Shown here: positions 44,689-55,269 of the stretch, one piece after another
Layout of the letters: every line of letters begins with the position of its first letter
Position numbering within the stretch: the stretch's first letter is position 1
Assembly (NCBI RefSeq): GCF_000463115.2
Contig: NZ_AWFX01000049.1
Coordinates: 186,001-250,000 of the forward strand
Length of the DNA stretch: 64,000 nt
Origin: Franconibacter helveticus LMG 23732
GTDB taxonomy: Bacteria > Pseudomonadota > Gammaproteobacteria > Enterobacterales > Enterobacteriaceae
Reading direction: 5' to 3'
Position numbers and translations under genes: made by a program
The notes under the pieces: generated by a model
The model's input: only the letters and a program-made list of their open reading frames with translations
Told to the model about the DNA's origin: nothing
Databases searched by the model: none

Positions 44689-47600
44689 ATGACAGAAACA
44701 ATCCTTTCTCCGGTAACGGAACAGCAGCGCGAGTTGCCGCTCACGGCGGCGCAGCCCGGCATCTGGATGGCGGAAAAGCTTTCCGACCAGCGCAACGCCT
44801 GGAGCGTGGCGCACTATGTTGAGCTGCGGGGCGACATAGACCCCGCGCTGCTTGCCCGGGCGATTGTCTCGGGTATGGCGGAGGCGGACACGCTGCGGAT
44901 GCGCTTTAGCGAGCGCGACGGCGTAGTCAGCCAGCGCATCGACCCCGACTTTACGTTTGACTCGCCGGATATTATCGATCTGCGAAACGACGCCGCGCCG
45001 GAGCGGGCGGCGCTTGCCATTATGCGCGCCGACCTCGACCAGGATTTGCGCGTGGAGAGCGGCAGGCCGCTTTATCACCATGCCCTGCTGCAACTGGCCG
45101 ACAACCGCTGGTTCTGGTATCAGCGCTATCACCATCTGGTGGTGGATGGCTTTAGTTTTACCGCCATTACCCGCCGGATAGCCGATATTTACAGCGCCTG
45201 GCGCAAAGGGGAAATCCCGACGCCTTCGCCCTTTACGCCCCTCGCCGAGGTCGTGGACGAGTATGCGCGCTATCAGGCTTCTGACGCCTGCGCGCGGGAC
45301 GCCTCCTTCTGGGCGCAACAGCTAAGCGAACTGCCGCCGCCCGCTACGCTCTCTTCGCTGCCGCTTTCCGCACAGAGTTCCACGACGGCGCTTATTCGCC
45401 GCACGGTGCGTTTTGACCCGGCCGCGTTCAGCCAGGTAATGCGCCACGCGGGCGCGCTTTCCGCAGCCGACATCGCGCTGGCGCTGGTCACGCTGTGGAT
45501 CGGCAGATTGTGCGGTCGGAGCGACTACAGCGCAGGCTTTATCTTTATGCGCCGCATCGGCTCGGCGGCGCTGACCGCAACCGGCCCGGTACTGAATGTG
45601 CTGCCGTTCGCCGTGCGCGTTGCGCCGGAACACACGCTGCCCGCGCTGGCTGAAAGCCTGGCGAAACAGTTAAAACGCATCCGCCGCCATCAACGTTACG
45701 ACGCCGAGCAGGTGCTGCGCGACGCCGGACGCGTGACCTGGCAAGCGCCGCTTTACGGCCCGGTGCTTAATCTGAAAATGTTCGACTACCGGCTCGGTTT
45801 CGACGGCGTTGATGGCATTACGCATCAGCTCGCCTCCGGCCCGGTTAAAGATCTGGAGATTGCGCTCTACGTGGACGAACAGGGCGAGGTTACTCTGGAG
45901 CTGCTGGCGAACGCCGGACGCTATGACGAGGCTGAACTGGAAAGCCATCTGGCGCGGCTGCCGCTTCTGCTTTCGCAGTTCGCCGCCAACGCCGCGCTTC
46001 GTTGCATCGACGCTGAGCTGGTGCTGCCTGGCGAGGCGAAGCAGATTGCGCAGATCAACGACACCGCCATGATGCTGCCGGTGGAAACCTTAAGCAGCCT
46101 GCTGGCGCGACAGGCGCAGGCGACGCCCCAGGCGCCGGCGCTGGCGGATGAACAGTGGCAGTTCAGTTATCAGGAGATGCGCGAGCAAGTGCTTACGCTC
46201 GCAGCCGAGCTGGTCGCCCGGGGCGTGCGTCCTGGCGACGTGGTAGCGGTGGCGCTGCCGCGCTCGGTGTTTCTTTCGCTCGCCCTCCAGGCGATTGTCG
46301 AAGCGGGCGCCGCCTGGCTGCCGCTTGATACCGGCTACCCGGATGATCGCCTGCGCATGATGCTGGAAGACGCCGCGCCGCGGCTGCTCATCACCACGCC
46401 GCAGGAACAGACGCGCTTTGACGGCGTGCCGGGGCTGCAAAGCTTCTGCTACACCGAACCGCTGGAGGGGAACGCGCCGCAGCCGCTAAATCTTTCGCGA
46501 CCGGAACACACCGCCTATGTGATTTTCACTTCCGGCTCTACCGGCAGGCCGAAAGGGGTGATGGTCGGCCAGACCGCTATCGTCAACCGCCTGTTGTGGA
46601 TGCAAAATCACTACCCGCTTGGCAAGGACGACGTGGTGCTGCAAAAAACGCCGTGCAGCTTCGATGTTTCCGTATGGGAATTTTTCTGGCCGCTGCTGGT
46701 GGGGGCGCGTCTTGTTATGGCGCCGCCGCAAGCGCACCGCGACCCGCAGGCCTTGCAGGCGCTGTTTGCCCGCTGGCGGGTGACGACCACGCATTTTGTG
46801 CCTTCCATGCTGGCCGCCTTTGTCGCTTCGCTGACCACGCCAGAAGCCGTGGCGTGCTGCGCGCCGCTGCGACACGTCTTTTGCAGCGGCGAAGCGCTGC
46901 CTGCCGAGCTTTGCCGCCAGTGGGAAGGGCTTACCGCCACGCCGCTGCATAACCTTTACGGGCCGACGGAAGCGGCGGTGGACGTGAGCTGGTATCCCGC
47001 TTTTGGCGAGACGCTGGCGCACGTCACCGGCGCCAGCGTGCCGATAGGCTTCCCGGTCTGGAACACCGGGCTGCGCATTCTGGATGCGGCGATGCGCCCG
47101 GTGCCGCCAGGCGTGGCGGGCGATCTCTACCTTACCGGCATTCAACTGGCGCAGGGCTATCTTTCCCGCCCGGACTTAACCGCCAGCCGTTTTATCGCCG
47201 ACCCGTTCGCCCCCGGCGAGCGGATGTACCGCACCGGCGACGTGGCGCGGTGGCTTGCGAACGGCGCGGTGGAGTACCTGGGCCGCAGCGACGATCAGCT
47301 TAAAATTCGCGGACAGCGCATCGAGCCTGGCGAAATCGACAAAGTCCTGCACAGCCTGCCGGATGTCGCTCAGGCGGTAACGCACGCCTGCGTGCTGAAC
47401 GAACACGCGGCGGGGGGCGGCGATGCGCGCCAGCTGGTGGGGTATCTGGTTTCCGCCTCCGGTTTGCCGCTGGATACCGCCGCGCTGCGCGAACGCTTAA
47501 GCGAGCAATTGCCTGCGCATATGGTGCCGGTCATGCTGGTGCAATTACCTTCGCTGCCGCTTAGCGCGAACGGCAAGCTCGACCGCAAAGCGCTGCCGCT

Positions 47601-48606
47601 GCCGGCGGTGGCTTCCGGCGCGTCGGGCCGCCCGCCCGCGGCCGGCATGGAAACAGCGGTAGCGCACGCTTTCTCAGCGCTGCTTGGCATAGAGATAGAC
47701 GATGCGCAGGCGGATTTCTTCGCCCTCGGCGGTCATTCGCTGCTCGCCATGCGTCTTGCCGCCGAGCTTAAGCGCACGCTGCTTCTGCCGGTAACGGTCG
47801 GGCAGGTGATGACCGCCTCGACGGTGGAAAAGCTGGCCGCGCTGCTTGCTGGCGGCCAGAGCGAGGCGCAGGCGGAGCGGGCCGGGTTTGAAGCCGTGCT
47901 GCCGCTTCGCGAAGGCCGCGGCCCGACGCTTTTTTGCTTCCATCCCGCCTCCGGCTTCGCCTGGCAATTTAGCGTGCTGCAACGCTGGCTCGACCCGCGC
48001 TGGAGCATCACCGGCATTCAGTCGCCGCGCCCGGAAGGGCCGATGCAGCAGGCGGCGTCGGTGGCGGAGGTTTGCGACGCGCATCTCGCTACGCTGCGTA
48101 AGCTACAGCCTCAAGGCCCTTATTATCTGTTCGGCTATTCCCTTGGCGGCACGCTGGCGCATGCGGTCGCCGCACGCCTCCAGGCTGCGGGAGAAGAAGT
48201 GGCTTTTCTCGGGTTGCTCGATACCTGGCCGCCTGAATCGCAAAACTGGGCGGAGAAGGGCGCGAATGAACTCGACCCGCAGGTGCTGGCGGAAATTGAG
48301 CGCGAGCGGGAAGCGTTTATCGCCGCCCAGCAGGGAGAAGGCCCGGCGCGCCTGTTTGAGACCATAGAGGGCAACTATGCCGATGCGGTGCGGCTGTTGA
48401 CTACCGCGAGAAGCGTGCGATTCGACGGCGAAGCGACGTTGTTTGTCGCACAGCGCACCGTTATGCCGGGTATGGATCCCCTTAAGGCCTGGGCGCCATG
48501 GACGCGCCAGACGACCCTTTATCCGGTGGACTGCGCGCATGTGGATATCATCAGCCCGCAGGCATTTGAGACGATAGGGCCAGTGCTGAAGGCGATCCTG
48601 GAATAA
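44689..48606 (+). CDS. entF: enterobactin synthase component F (NRPS)
   Basis: 1305 residues (E. coli 1293). Domains in order: condensation (about 1-430, YHHLVVDGFSF active-site motif), serine-activating adenylation (about 450-960, FTSGSTGRPKGV and YRTGDVARW), peptidyl carrier with the arm-bearing S1017 in LGGHSLLAMRL, and thioesterase with S1151 in GYSLGG. It activates L-serine, joins it to DHB on EntB and cyclises three units into enterobactin. I start at MTETILSPVTEQQ, 2 bp after ybdZ; upstream frame extension overlaps ybdZ and is not used. Unlike E. coli, no fepE/fepCGD follows. Confidence 0.97.
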   Translation: MTETILSPVTEQQRELPLTAAQPGIWMAEKLSDQRNAWSVAHYVELRGDIDPALLARAIVSGMAEADTLRMRFSERDGVVSQRIDPDFTFDSPDIIDLRNDAAPERAALAIMRADLDQDLRVESGRPLYHHALLQLADNRWFWYQRYHHLVVDGFSFTAITRRIADIYSAWRKGEIPTPSPFTPLAEVVDEYARYQASDACARDASFWAQQLSELPPPATLSSLPLSAQSSTTALIRRTVRFDPAAFSQVMRHAGALSAADIALALVTLWIGRLCGRSDYSAGFIFMRRIGSAALTATGPVLNVLPFAVRVAPEHTLPALAESLAKQLKRIRRHQRYDAEQVLRDAGRVTWQAPLYGPVLNLKMFDYRLGFDGVDGITHQLASGPVKDLEIALYVDEQGEVTLELLANAGRYDEAELESHLARLPLLLSQFAANAALRCIDAELVLPGEAKQIAQINDTAMMLPVETLSSLLARQAQATPQAPALADEQWQFSYQEMREQVLTLAAELVARGVRPGDVVAVALPRSVFLSLALQAIVEAGAAWLPLDTGYPDDRLRMMLEDAAPRLLITTPQEQTRFDGVPGLQSFCYTEPLEGNAPQPLNLSRPEHTAYVIFTSGSTGRPKGVMVGQTAIVNRLLWMQNHYPLGKDDVVLQKTPCSFDVSVWEFFWPLLVGARLVMAPPQAHRDPQALQALFARWRVTTTHFVPSMLAAFVASLTTPEAVACCAPLRHVFCSGEALPAELCRQWEGLTATPLHNLYGPTEAAVDVSWYPAFGETLAHVTGASVPIGFPVWNTGLRILDAAMRPVPPGVAGDLYLTGIQLAQGYLSRPDLTASRFIADPFAPGERMYRTGDVARWLANGAVEYLGRSDDQLKIRGQRIEPGEIDKVLHSLPDVAQAVTHACVLNEHAAGGGDARQLVGYLVSASGLPLDTAALRERLSEQLPAHMVPVMLVQLPSLPLSANGKLDRKALPLPAVASGASGRPPAAGMETAVAHAFSALLGIEIDDAQADFFALGGHSLLAMRLAAELKRTLLLPVTVGQVMTASTVEKLAALLAGGQSEAQAERAGFEAVLPLREGRGPTLFCFHPASGFAWQFSVLQRWLDPRWSITGIQSPRPEGPMQQAASVAEVCDAHLATLRKLQPQGPYYLFGYSLGGTLAHAVAARLQAAGEEVAFLGLLDTWPPESQNWAEKGANELDPQVLAEIEREREAFIAAQQGEGPARLFETIEGNYADAVRLLTTARSVRFDGEATLFVAQRTVMPGMDPLKAWAPWTRQTTLYPVDCAHVDIISPQAFETIGPVLKAILE

Positions 48607-48699
48607 CCCGGTCGCGCTTATCGGGGGCGGATTTTCTTTCGCCCCCAGCGCAGTACGCGCCGGGGTAAGACATAGCGGCGAATAACCGCAAAAAAGAGG

Positions 48700-48735
48700 T
48701 AAAAAAAAGCCGCCCCGGAGGGCGGCTTTGCTTTG
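48700..48735 (-). terminator. ahpF terminator
   Basis: Leftward reading gives AAGCCGCCC / GGGGCGGCTT followed by eight T, about 50 bp after the ahpF stop. It may also stop entF transcripts coming the other way. Confidence 0.88.
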
Positions 48736-48778
48736 TATACCGGTAAAGCGTATGCAGGTAAGTCTTACTTTTTTTGTA

Positions 48779-50344
48779 TTACGCGGTTTTAGTGCGAATC
48801 AGGTAATCAAAGGCGCTGAGCGAGGCTTTTGCCCCTTCGCCGGTGGCAATGATTATCTGCTTGTAAGGCACAGTGGTGCAGTCGCCCGCCGCAAACACGC
48901 CTTTCACGCTGGTTTCGCATTTGGCGTCAATGATGATTTCGCCCATGCGGTTGCGCTCGATAGCGCCTTCCAGCCAGGTGGTGTTTGGCAGCAGACCAAT
49001 CTGTACGAAGATACCCGCCAGCTCCAGATTGTGGATGGAGCCGGAAACGCGATCCTGGTATTCCAGACCGGTCAGCTTGGTGCCGTCGCCTTTCACTTCC
49101 GTGGTCATGGCGTTCAGAATGATGTCGACGTTTTTCAGGCTGCGCACTTTATCCTGCAACACCTGGTCGGCTTTCATTTCCGGCGCGAATTCCAGCAGCG
49201 TTACGTGTTCAACGATGCCTGCGAGGTCAATCGCCGCTTCCACGCCAGAGTTGCCGCCGCCGATAACCGCAACGCGCTTGCCTTTAAACAGCGGGCCGTC
49301 GCAGTGCGGGCAGTAAGTTACGCCGCGGGTGCGGTACTGTTCTTCGCCCGGTACGCCCATGTTGCGCCATTTAGCGCCGGTCGCGATGATAATACTGCGT
49401 GCTTTCAGCACCGCGCCGGAGGCGGTTTCAATCTGGTGCAGGCCGCCTTCTTGCGCTGCCGGGATAAGCTTCGTGGCGCTCTGGGTGTCGATAACATCCA
49501 CTTCATAGTCGCTAACGTGCGCTTTCAGCGCGCCAGCCAGCTTCTGGCCTTCGGTTTTCGGCACGGAGATGTAGTTTTCGATATCTACAGTATCCAGCAC
49601 CTGGCCGCCGAAACGCTCGCCCATCAGACCGGTACGGATGCCTTTACGGGCGGAGTAAACCGCCGCCGCCGCGCCCGCCGGGCCGGAGCCGACAATCAGT
49701 ACGTCGAACGCTTCGCGTTTGTTCAGCGCTTCGGCTGCACGTTTTTCCGCGCCGGTGTCTACTTTTGAGACGATTTCCGCAAGCGTCATACGACCGGAGC
49801 CAAACTCAGCGCCGTTCAGGAACACCGCCGGAACGCCCATCACGTTGCGATCGGTGATTTCATTCTGGAACGCGCCGCCATCAATCGCCGTGTGCTTGAT
49901 ACGCGGGTTCAGCACGGACATCAGGTTCAGCGCCTGCACCACGTCCGGGCAGTTGTGGCAAGAGAGCGAGTAGTACGTTTCGAATTCGAAGTCGCCATCC
50001 AGCGCGGCGATCTGCTCAAGCATCTCTTTCGCTTCTTTGGACGGGTGACCGCCGGTCCACAGCAGCGCCAGAACCAGAGAGGTAAATTCGTGACCCAGCG
50101 GGGAACCGGCAAAGCGCGGGCCCTGGGTTGAACCTGGATTCGTGATCAGGAATGAAGGTTTGCGCACGGCAAGCGTGTTGTCTTCTTTGAAAGAGACTTT
50201 ATCAGACAGCTGCGCGATTTCAGCCAACAGTTCCTTGATTTCTGCCGATTTAGCGCTGTCATCCAGCGTGGCAATCAACTCAACAGGTTTTGTCAGTCGC
50301 TCAAGATAAGCTTTGAGCTGGGTTTTCATGTTAGCGTCGAGCAT
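48779..50344 (-). CDS. ahpF: alkyl hydroperoxide reductase subunit F
   Basis: A 521-residue flavoprotein disulphide reductase that passes electrons from NADH to AhpC. N-terminal double thioredoxin fold with CHNC (about 129-132), FAD domain [20 protein letters not shown], redox CPHC (about 345-348) and NADH site [14 protein letters not shown]. Length identical to E. coli. Downstream of ahpC, separated by a 247-bp gap with a stem-loop that probably makes ahpF expression lower than ahpC. Confidence 0.98.
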   Translation of the reverse strand: MLDANMKTQLKAYLERLTKPVELIATLDDSAKSAEIKELLAEIAQLSDKVSFKEDNTLAVRKPSFLITNPGSTQGPRFAGSPLGHEFTSLVLALLWTGGHPSKEAKEMLEQIAALDGDFEFETYYSLSCHNCPDVVQALNLMSVLNPRIKHTAIDGGAFQNEITDRNVMGVPAVFLNGAEFGSGRMTLAEIVSKVDTGAEKRAAEALNKREAFDVLIVGSGPAGAAAAVYSARKGIRTGLMGERFGGQVLDTVDIENYISVPKTEGQKLAGALKAHVSDYEVDVIDTQSATKLIPAAQEGGLHQIETASGAVLKARSIIIATGAKWRNMGVPGEEQYRTRGVTYCPHCDGPLFKGKRVAVIGGGNSGVEAAIDLAGIVEHVTLLEFAPEMKADQVLQDKVRSLKNVDIILNAMTTEVKGDGTKLTGLEYQDRVSGSIHNLELAGIFVQIGLLPNTTWLEGAIERNRMGEIIIDAKCETSVKGVFAAGDCTTVPYKQIIIATGEGAKASLSAFDYLIRTKTA

Positions 50345-50512
50345 GTTTATCTCCTGGGCTTAAAACATCATCATGCAAGCTGCCTTGTTACGGCTGCCTG
50401 AATGCAACTTGAATCATGGTGTCGGGATGAAAATCGGGTGCAAAACTGCACCCGAGATATTACGTAAATTTCCCAGTATTTCGCGTTACGGGAAGGCGGC
50501 AAGCTTATGGAT

Positions 50513-50544
50513 CCCCGGAAGCTTACTAAAGTAAGTGACCGGGG
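50513..50544 (-). other. stem-loop in the ahpC-ahpF gap
   Basis: Imperfect hairpin CCCCGG...TTACT / AGTAA...CCGGGG. No clear T-run, so it more likely stabilises the ahpC 3' end or attenuates ahpF than fully terminates. Confidence 0.6.
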
Positions 50545-50591
50545 TGCGAGCCTGAAGCCAACGCAGCGATGACGCGAAAGCCGAAGAAAAA

Positions 50592-51155
50592 TTAGATTTT
50601 GCCGACCAGGTCGAGGGACGGAGCCAGAGTCGCTTCGCCTTCTTTCCATTTAGCCGGGCAAACTTCGCCTGGGTGAGCGGCAACGTACTGAGCTGCTTTG
50701 ATTTTACGCAGCAGGTCAGACGCGTCGCGGCCGATGCCTTCAGCGGTAACTTCAATCGCCTGGATGATGCCCTGCGGGTCAACGATGAAGGTGCCACGGT
50801 CAGCCAGGCCTTCGTCTTCACGCATGTTTTCGAAGTTACGGGTCAGGGCGCCAGTCGGGTCGCCGATCATCGCGTATTTGATTTTAGCGATGGTGTCGGA
50901 GCTGCTGTGCCATGCTTTGTGGGTGAAGTGGGTGTCGGTAGAAACAGAGTAAACGTCTACGCCCAGCTTCTGCAATTCTTCGTAATGGTCTGCAACGTCG
51001 CCCAGTTCAGTCGGGCAAACGAAGGTAAAGTCAGCCGGATAGAAGAAGAATACGCTCCAGCGGCCTTCAGTGTCTTTCTCGGTAACTTCTACGAATTCAC
51101 CGTTTTTGAACGCCATGTTTTTGAAAGGTTTGATTTTGGTATTAATCAAGGACAT
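50592..51155 (-). CDS. ahpC: alkyl hydroperoxide reductase peroxiredoxin AhpC
   Basis: A 187-residue typical 2-Cys peroxiredoxin of the cytosol that reduces H2O2 and organic peroxides. Peroxidatic C47 lies in [11 protein letters not shown] and resolving C166 in [10 protein letters not shown]. Start set by GGAGGAAG upstream of MSLINTKI. An OxyR-spaced motif lies 60-97 bp upstream, so oxidative induction is expected. Confidence 0.98.
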   Translation of the reverse strand: MSLINTKIKPFKNMAFKNGEFVEVTEKDTEGRWSVFFFYPADFTFVCPTELGDVADHYEELQKLGVDVYSVSTDTHFTHKAWHSSSDTIAKIKYAMIGDPTGALTRNFENMREDEGLADRGTFIVDPQGIIQAIEVTAEGIGRDASDLLRKIKAAQYVAAHPGEVCPAKWKEGEATLAPSLDLVGKI

Positions 51156-51214
51156 CTATACTTCCTCCGTGTTTTCGATGTGTGTAAGTTATCGAAGTTT
51201 ATTGATTGGTGCCA

Positions 51215-51251
51215 ATGCGTTTGCATTATCAAATCAATAAGTGATAGCTAA
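51215..51251 (-). promoter_or_regulatory. probable OxyR site upstream of ahpC
   Basis: Read leftward, the four tetramers TTAG, TTAT, ATAA and GCAT are each separated by exactly seven bases, the OxyR pattern ATAG-N7-CTAT-N7-ATAG-N7-CTAT, with 11 of 16 core bases matching. The position relative to ahpC fits known OxyR control. Confidence 0.65.
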
Positions 51252-51543
51252 CAACCCACCGCTAACCGATTTGTGAACTTAACCAGGCCAACGCCCGTGA
51301 TGTGCTGACTTTTAACTCAGCGAAACGCGAATAATAAAAAAGCCGCCCGCAGGGCAGCCTTCTTAGCGGTAAACCCCGCAATGTATTCAGCGCAACGCGA
51401 GCCTGCCAAAAGGCACCGGCAGCGCCAGCGATTAGAACACTCCCTTTTTGAAAGGGCAATCGGGGCGATGAAAGCTCCTGCCTATGGCTGTGACAGGAAA
51501 GGCTTATCAATGCGCTATAACGAAATGGATAAAGGAACGCTGT
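51252..51543. other. ahpC/dsbG divergent intergenic region
   Basis: About 290 bp between the OxyR site and dsbG. It holds a small GC-rich inverted repeat (GCCGCCC-GCAG-GGCAGC near 51342-51358) and presumably the dsbG promoter. No gene seen. Confidence 0.5.
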
Positions 51544-52284
51544 ATGAAACGTCTGTTGCTGCTTACGCTACTTCCTTTCTGCGCCAGCGCGCAGGAGTGG
51601 CCCGCCCCGGTTAAAGCGATTGAAAAACAGGGCATCACCATTATTAAAAGCTTTCCCGGCCCCAACGGCATGACTGGCTATCTGGGAAAGTATCAGGAAA
51701 TGGGGGTGACTATTTATGTGACGCCGGACGGCAAGCATGCCATTTCGGGCTATCTCTACGATGATAAAGGGGTCAACCTGAGCGAAAAGCTGATTCAAAA
51801 AGAGCTTTACGAGCCGGCCGGTCGTGAAATGTGGCAGCGGCTGGAAAAAGCGAAATGGATAAGCGACGGCAAAGCCGACGCGCCGCGAAAAATTTACGTT
51901 TTCGCCGACCCGTTTTGCCCTTATTGCCGACAGTTCTGGCAACAGGCGCGCCCGTGGGTGGAGTCCGGCAAAGTGGAACTGCGCACGATTTTAGTTGGCG
52001 TTATCAAGCCAGAAAGCCCGGCATACGCCGCCGCCATTCTGAAGGCGAAAGATCCGGCGAAAGCCTGGCATGACTATGAGCAGTCCGGCGGTAAAACTGC
52101 GCCTGCGCTGCCAGCGTCCGTACCCGCAGAGCAGGCGAAAGCGGTGAATATGAACCAGAAACTGATGGATGAACTGGGTGCTAACGTCACGCCCGCTATC
52201 TACTACATGAATGACGATAATGTGCTGCAACAGGTGGTCGGGCTGCCTGATGAAGAAAAGCTTAACCTCATGATGGGAAAATAA
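51544..52284 (+). CDS. dsbG: periplasmic disulphide isomerase/chaperone DsbG
   Basis: 246 residues: signal peptide cleaved after CASA (residue 16), dimerisation domain with [15 protein letters not shown], then a thioredoxin fold with CPYC at 125-128 in [11 protein letters not shown]. DsbG rescues sulphenylated single cysteines in periplasmic proteins and is kept reduced by DsbD. I start at [12 protein letters not shown]; an upstream frame extension lacks a signal peptide. Divergent to ahpC as in E. coli, where both respond to oxidative stress. Confidence 0.95.
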   Translation: MKRLLLLTLLPFCASAQEWPAPVKAIEKQGITIIKSFPGPNGMTGYLGKYQEMGVTIYVTPDGKHAISGYLYDDKGVNLSEKLIQKELYEPAGREMWQRLEKAKWISDGKADAPRKIYVFADPFCPYCRQFWQQARPWVESGKVELRTILVGVIKPESPAYAAAILKAKDPAKAWHDYEQSGGKTAPALPASVPAEQAKAVNMNQKLMDELGANVTPAIYYMNDDNVLQQVVGLPDEEKLNLMMGK

Positions 52285-52408
52285 GGCGCTTGTTTTATTG
52301 TTAACAACCGCTTTGTCGTCATTGCCAGCGCACTTTTTATAAACTCAGCTATTCTTATAAGAGAAAGCAACGAAGCGCGAAACGCTTTTATAATTGCTGG
52401 AGCTGGCA

Positions 52409-53326
52409 ATGGCTAATCTTCAGGATTTAAAAAAGTTTGACCTCAATTTGCTGGTCATTTTCGAATGCATCTATTTACACCGCAGCGTCAGTAAGGCGGC
52501 TGAAGCCCTGTTTCTTACCCCCTCGGCCATCAGCCAGTCGCTACAGCGGTTGCGCAACCAGCTAAACGACCCGCTGTTCATCCGCTCCGGCAAAGGTATA
52601 ACGCCTACTACCGTCGGCACTAACCTGCATATTTACCTTGAAGATAACCTTAATCAGCTTGAGCAGACGATCAACATTATGCAGGGCGCGCCGCTGCGTA
52701 AAAATTTCGTTATTTATTGCACCCAGTCGCTCGCCATCGAATTTTTCCCAACTCTCGCGACGAAGTTCTTTCAGCAGAGCGATTATGAATTAATTCATTA
52801 CGATTCGGCGCTAAAAAATGAAACGGCGGAAGATCTGCTTATTTATCGTAAAGCGGATGTCATTATTGGCCTGACGCCTATTCTCAGCCACTCTATTATT
52901 TGTAAGCCTTGCGTTAGCGAAGAGGCTGTGGTGGTCTGCGCGGTGGATCATCCGCGTCTGAAAGAGACAGCAGACGCCGCCATGCTGGCGCAGGAAAAAT
53001 TCACCCTGTTTCAGGGCACCGGAAAGGGACAAAAAGATTTTCATGTCAAAACCGAAGAGGCATTGCCGGAGCGCAGGATAGCGTTTCGCAGCAATTCCGC
53101 CATGTCGATTCTCGCGATGTTAAGCAGAAGCGAGCTGGTGGGGATTGTGCCTCTTTCCGTCTACGAGCGTTATAAAACGCTTTTTCCCATTAAGCGCGTG
53201 GATATCGCGTTCCCCTTGCCGAAGGTGGAGTATTACATGGCGTGGAACCGCGCCGCGCTGGCTAATCCCGCCGTAATGCAGCTTATCGCCGATATCGAAG
53301 GCTATTTTGCAACGCGGCACGCCTGA
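52409..53326 (+). CDS. ybdO: LysR-type regulator, YbdO-like
   Basis: 305 residues. The start MANLQDLKKFDLNLLVIFEC and the HTH (SVSKAAEALFLTPSAISQSL) match E. coli YbdO, and the position next to dsbG is the same. The effector domain is more diverged. Function of YbdO is poorly known. The next ybd gene, ybdL, is convergent. Confidence 0.85.
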   Translation: MANLQDLKKFDLNLLVIFECIYLHRSVSKAAEALFLTPSAISQSLQRLRNQLNDPLFIRSGKGITPTTVGTNLHIYLEDNLNQLEQTINIMQGAPLRKNFVIYCTQSLAIEFFPTLATKFFQQSDYELIHYDSALKNETAEDLLIYRKADVIIGLTPILSHSIICKPCVSEEAVVVCAVDHPRLKETADAAMLAQEKFTLFQGTGKGQKDFHVKTEEALPERRIAFRSNSAMSILAMLSRSELVGIVPLSVYERYKTLFPIKRVDIAFPLPKVEYYMAWNRAALANPAVMQLIADIEGYFATRHA

Positions 53327-53353
53327 CCCCGGCTAGCCGCCGGGGCGGTAAGG

Positions 53354-54514
53354 TTAAAGCGCAGAAAGTTTTTTCGCCGCCGCGATAAGCGTCGCTTCCT
53401 GTTTGGCAAAGCACAGACGGATAAGCTTGTGCGGGAACGGGTCGGCGCAGAAAACCGAAAGCGGGATCGCCGCGACGCCTACCTCTCTGGTTAACCACTG
53501 GCAAAAACTGACATCGTCGAGATCGGAGATGGCGCTGTAGTCCGCCAGCAAGAAGTAGGTGCCTTCACAGGGCAGGATCTCCAGGCGACTGGTTGCCAGC
53601 GCCTGGATAAAGCGGTCGCGCCGGGCGCGGTAAAACGCCGGCAGTTCGCGATAATGCGCCGGTTCGCTGCGCAGCATATCGGCAATCGCCAGCTGCGCCG
53701 GGGTATTTACCGCAAAGGTTAAATACTGGTGCACCTTGCGCAGTTCGGCGCTAATCGGCGCGGGCGCCACGCAATAACCTACCTTCCAGCCGGTCATGTG
53801 AAAGGTTTTGCCAAAAGAGGAGACGGCGATAGCCCGCTCGCGCAGCTGCGGATGCGCCAGCACGCTGGCGTGGCCCTCGCTGGCAAAGCAGATGTGTTCA
53901 TACACTTCATCGCTCAGTACATAAATTTCGCGCTCCGCGATGGCCTGCCACAGCGCGGCGAAATCCGCTTTTTGCCAGACGGTAGCGGAAGGGTTGTGCG
54001 GCGTGTTCAGGATGACCAGCCGCGTGCGGTCGGTTAAAAGCGTCTGAAAATGGACCCAGTCGACGCGAAAATGGGGCGGTTGCAGCGCCTGGCGTTTGAG
54101 CACGCCGCCTGCAAGCTGCACCGCCGGCGCGTAGCTGTCGTAGCTCGGGTCAAAACAGATAACTTCATCGCCCGGGCGCACCAGCGCGGTAATGGCGGCA
54201 TACAGCGCCTCGGTTGCGCCTGCCGTTACGGTGATTTCGCTTACCGGGTCCGGGGAGTGGCCGTAAAGCTCGGCGGTTTTATCGGCTATCGCTTCGCGAA
54301 GCGGCTGCACGCCGGTCATCGGCGCGTACTGGTTGGCGCCCTGCGCCACGTGATAAGCCAGCCGCTCCTGCAAATAGCGGGGACCGTCAAAATCGGGGAA
54401 ACCCTGAGAAAGGTTAATCGCGTTATGCTGCTGGGCGAGCGCGCTCATTTGCGTGAATATCGTGGTGCCGAGAGAAGGCAGTTTACTCTCGGGAATCAAA
54501 GGCTTAATGCTCAT
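53354..54514 (-). CDS. ybdL: methionine aminotransferase
   Basis: A 386-residue fold-type I PLP aminotransferase, the same length as E. coli YbdL. PLP lysine K236 in VSSFGKTFHMTGWKVGY; NLSQGFPDFDGP, TVTAGATEALYAA and LNTPHNPSATVW are family stretches. It transaminates methionine, and the reverse reaction turns 2-keto-4-methylthiobutyrate into methionine, the last step of the salvage pathway whose mtnBCD genes are divergent from it. The shared intergenic region holds MetJ boxes. Confidence 0.95.
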   Translation of the reverse strand: MSIKPLIPESKLPSLGTTIFTQMSALAQQHNAINLSQGFPDFDGPRYLQERLAYHVAQGANQYAPMTGVQPLREAIADKTAELYGHSPDPVSEITVTAGATEALYAAITALVRPGDEVICFDPSYDSYAPAVQLAGGVLKRQALQPPHFRVDWVHFQTLLTDRTRLVILNTPHNPSATVWQKADFAALWQAIAEREIYVLSDEVYEHICFASEGHASVLAHPQLRERAIAVSSFGKTFHMTGWKVGYCVAPAPISAELRKVHQYLTFAVNTPAQLAIADMLRSEPAHYRELPAFYRARRDRFIQALATSRLEILPCEGTYFLLADYSAISDLDDVSFCQWLTREVGVAAIPLSVFCADPFPHKLIRLCFAKQEATLIAAAKKLSAL

Positions 54515-54593
54515 TATTGATTGACCTTTTACGCCTGTTTTTGTTTACCCTGTGTTGCCGCCACTATAACACGATGTTAAGCTTTGGCAATCA

Positions 54594-54609
54594 AGACGCT
54601 TAGACGTCT
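54594..54609. promoter_or_regulatory. tandem MetJ boxes between ybdL and mtnB
   Basis: AGACGCTT followed directly by AGACGTCT, the second identical to the 8-bp MetJ consensus. MetJ with SAM binds such tandem boxes, so SAM should repress mtnBCD and probably ybdL. Confidence 0.85.
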
Positions 54610-54654
54610 AAATCATAAGAGTATTCCTGCCGCCACCACGCCACAAGGAAAGCT

Positions 54655-55269
54655 ATGACACAACACCTGCAACTGGCCGCGCTTGTCGAGGCGTGCCACT
54701 GGATAGGCGCCAGAGGCTGGGCCCCCGCGACCGGCGGCAATATGTCGGTGCGCGAAGACGCTCGCTGGTGCTGGCTCAGCGAATCCGGCAAAGATAAAGG
54801 CAGCCTGACGACCGCCGATTTCCTGCAAGTGGAGATCGCCACCAACCAGGCGCCGTCCGGACGTAAACCCTCTGCGGAAACCGGCCTGCATACCCTTATT
54901 TACCGCCTTTTTCCTGAAGCTAACGCCGTGCTGCATGTTCACACGGTTAACGCGACCGTATTGTCCCGCGTCGAGACGCGCGATGAGCTGCGTCTTAGCG
55001 GTTACGAAATGCAAAAATCGCTCAGCGGCCAGACAACGCATCTTGATACGCTGCCCATCGCCATTTTTGACAACAGCCAGGAGATCGACGCGCTGGCCGC
55101 GCGCATTGAGGCTTACAGCCGCGACAACCCGCTGCGCTACGGCTTTTTATTGCGCGGCCATGGGCTAACCTGCTGGGGACGCAGCGTTGAAGAGGCGAAG
55201 CGCCATCTTGAAGGGCTGGAATTTTTATTTGAATGCGAAATGCAGCGCAGGCTGCTGGAGAGAAGATGA
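54655..55269 (+). CDS. mtnB: methylthioribulose-1-phosphate dehydratase
   Basis: A 204-residue class II aldolase-fold Zn enzyme of methionine salvage. Metal ligands H94 and H96 lie in [12 protein letters not shown], with a later His in [12 protein letters not shown]-rich [13 protein letters not shown] is the usual active-site segment. It makes 2,3-diketo-5-methylthiopentyl-1-phosphate for MtnC. Its stop overlaps the mtnC start. mtnA and mtnK are not in the window. Confidence 0.95.
   Translation: MTQHLQLAALVEACHWIGARGWAPATGGNMSVREDARWCWLSESGKDKGSLTTADFLQVEIATNQAPSGRKPSAETGLHTLIYRLFPEANAVLHVHTVNATVLSRVETRDELRLSGYEMQKSLSGQTTHLDTLPIAIFDNSQEIDALAARIEAYSRDNPLRYGFLLRGHGLTCWGRSVEEAKRHLEGLEFLFECEMQRRLLERR

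Noticed and set aside
48728-49768. Rightward ORF of 346 codons inside ahpF
   Set aside because: Antisense shadow of ahpF with no family features.
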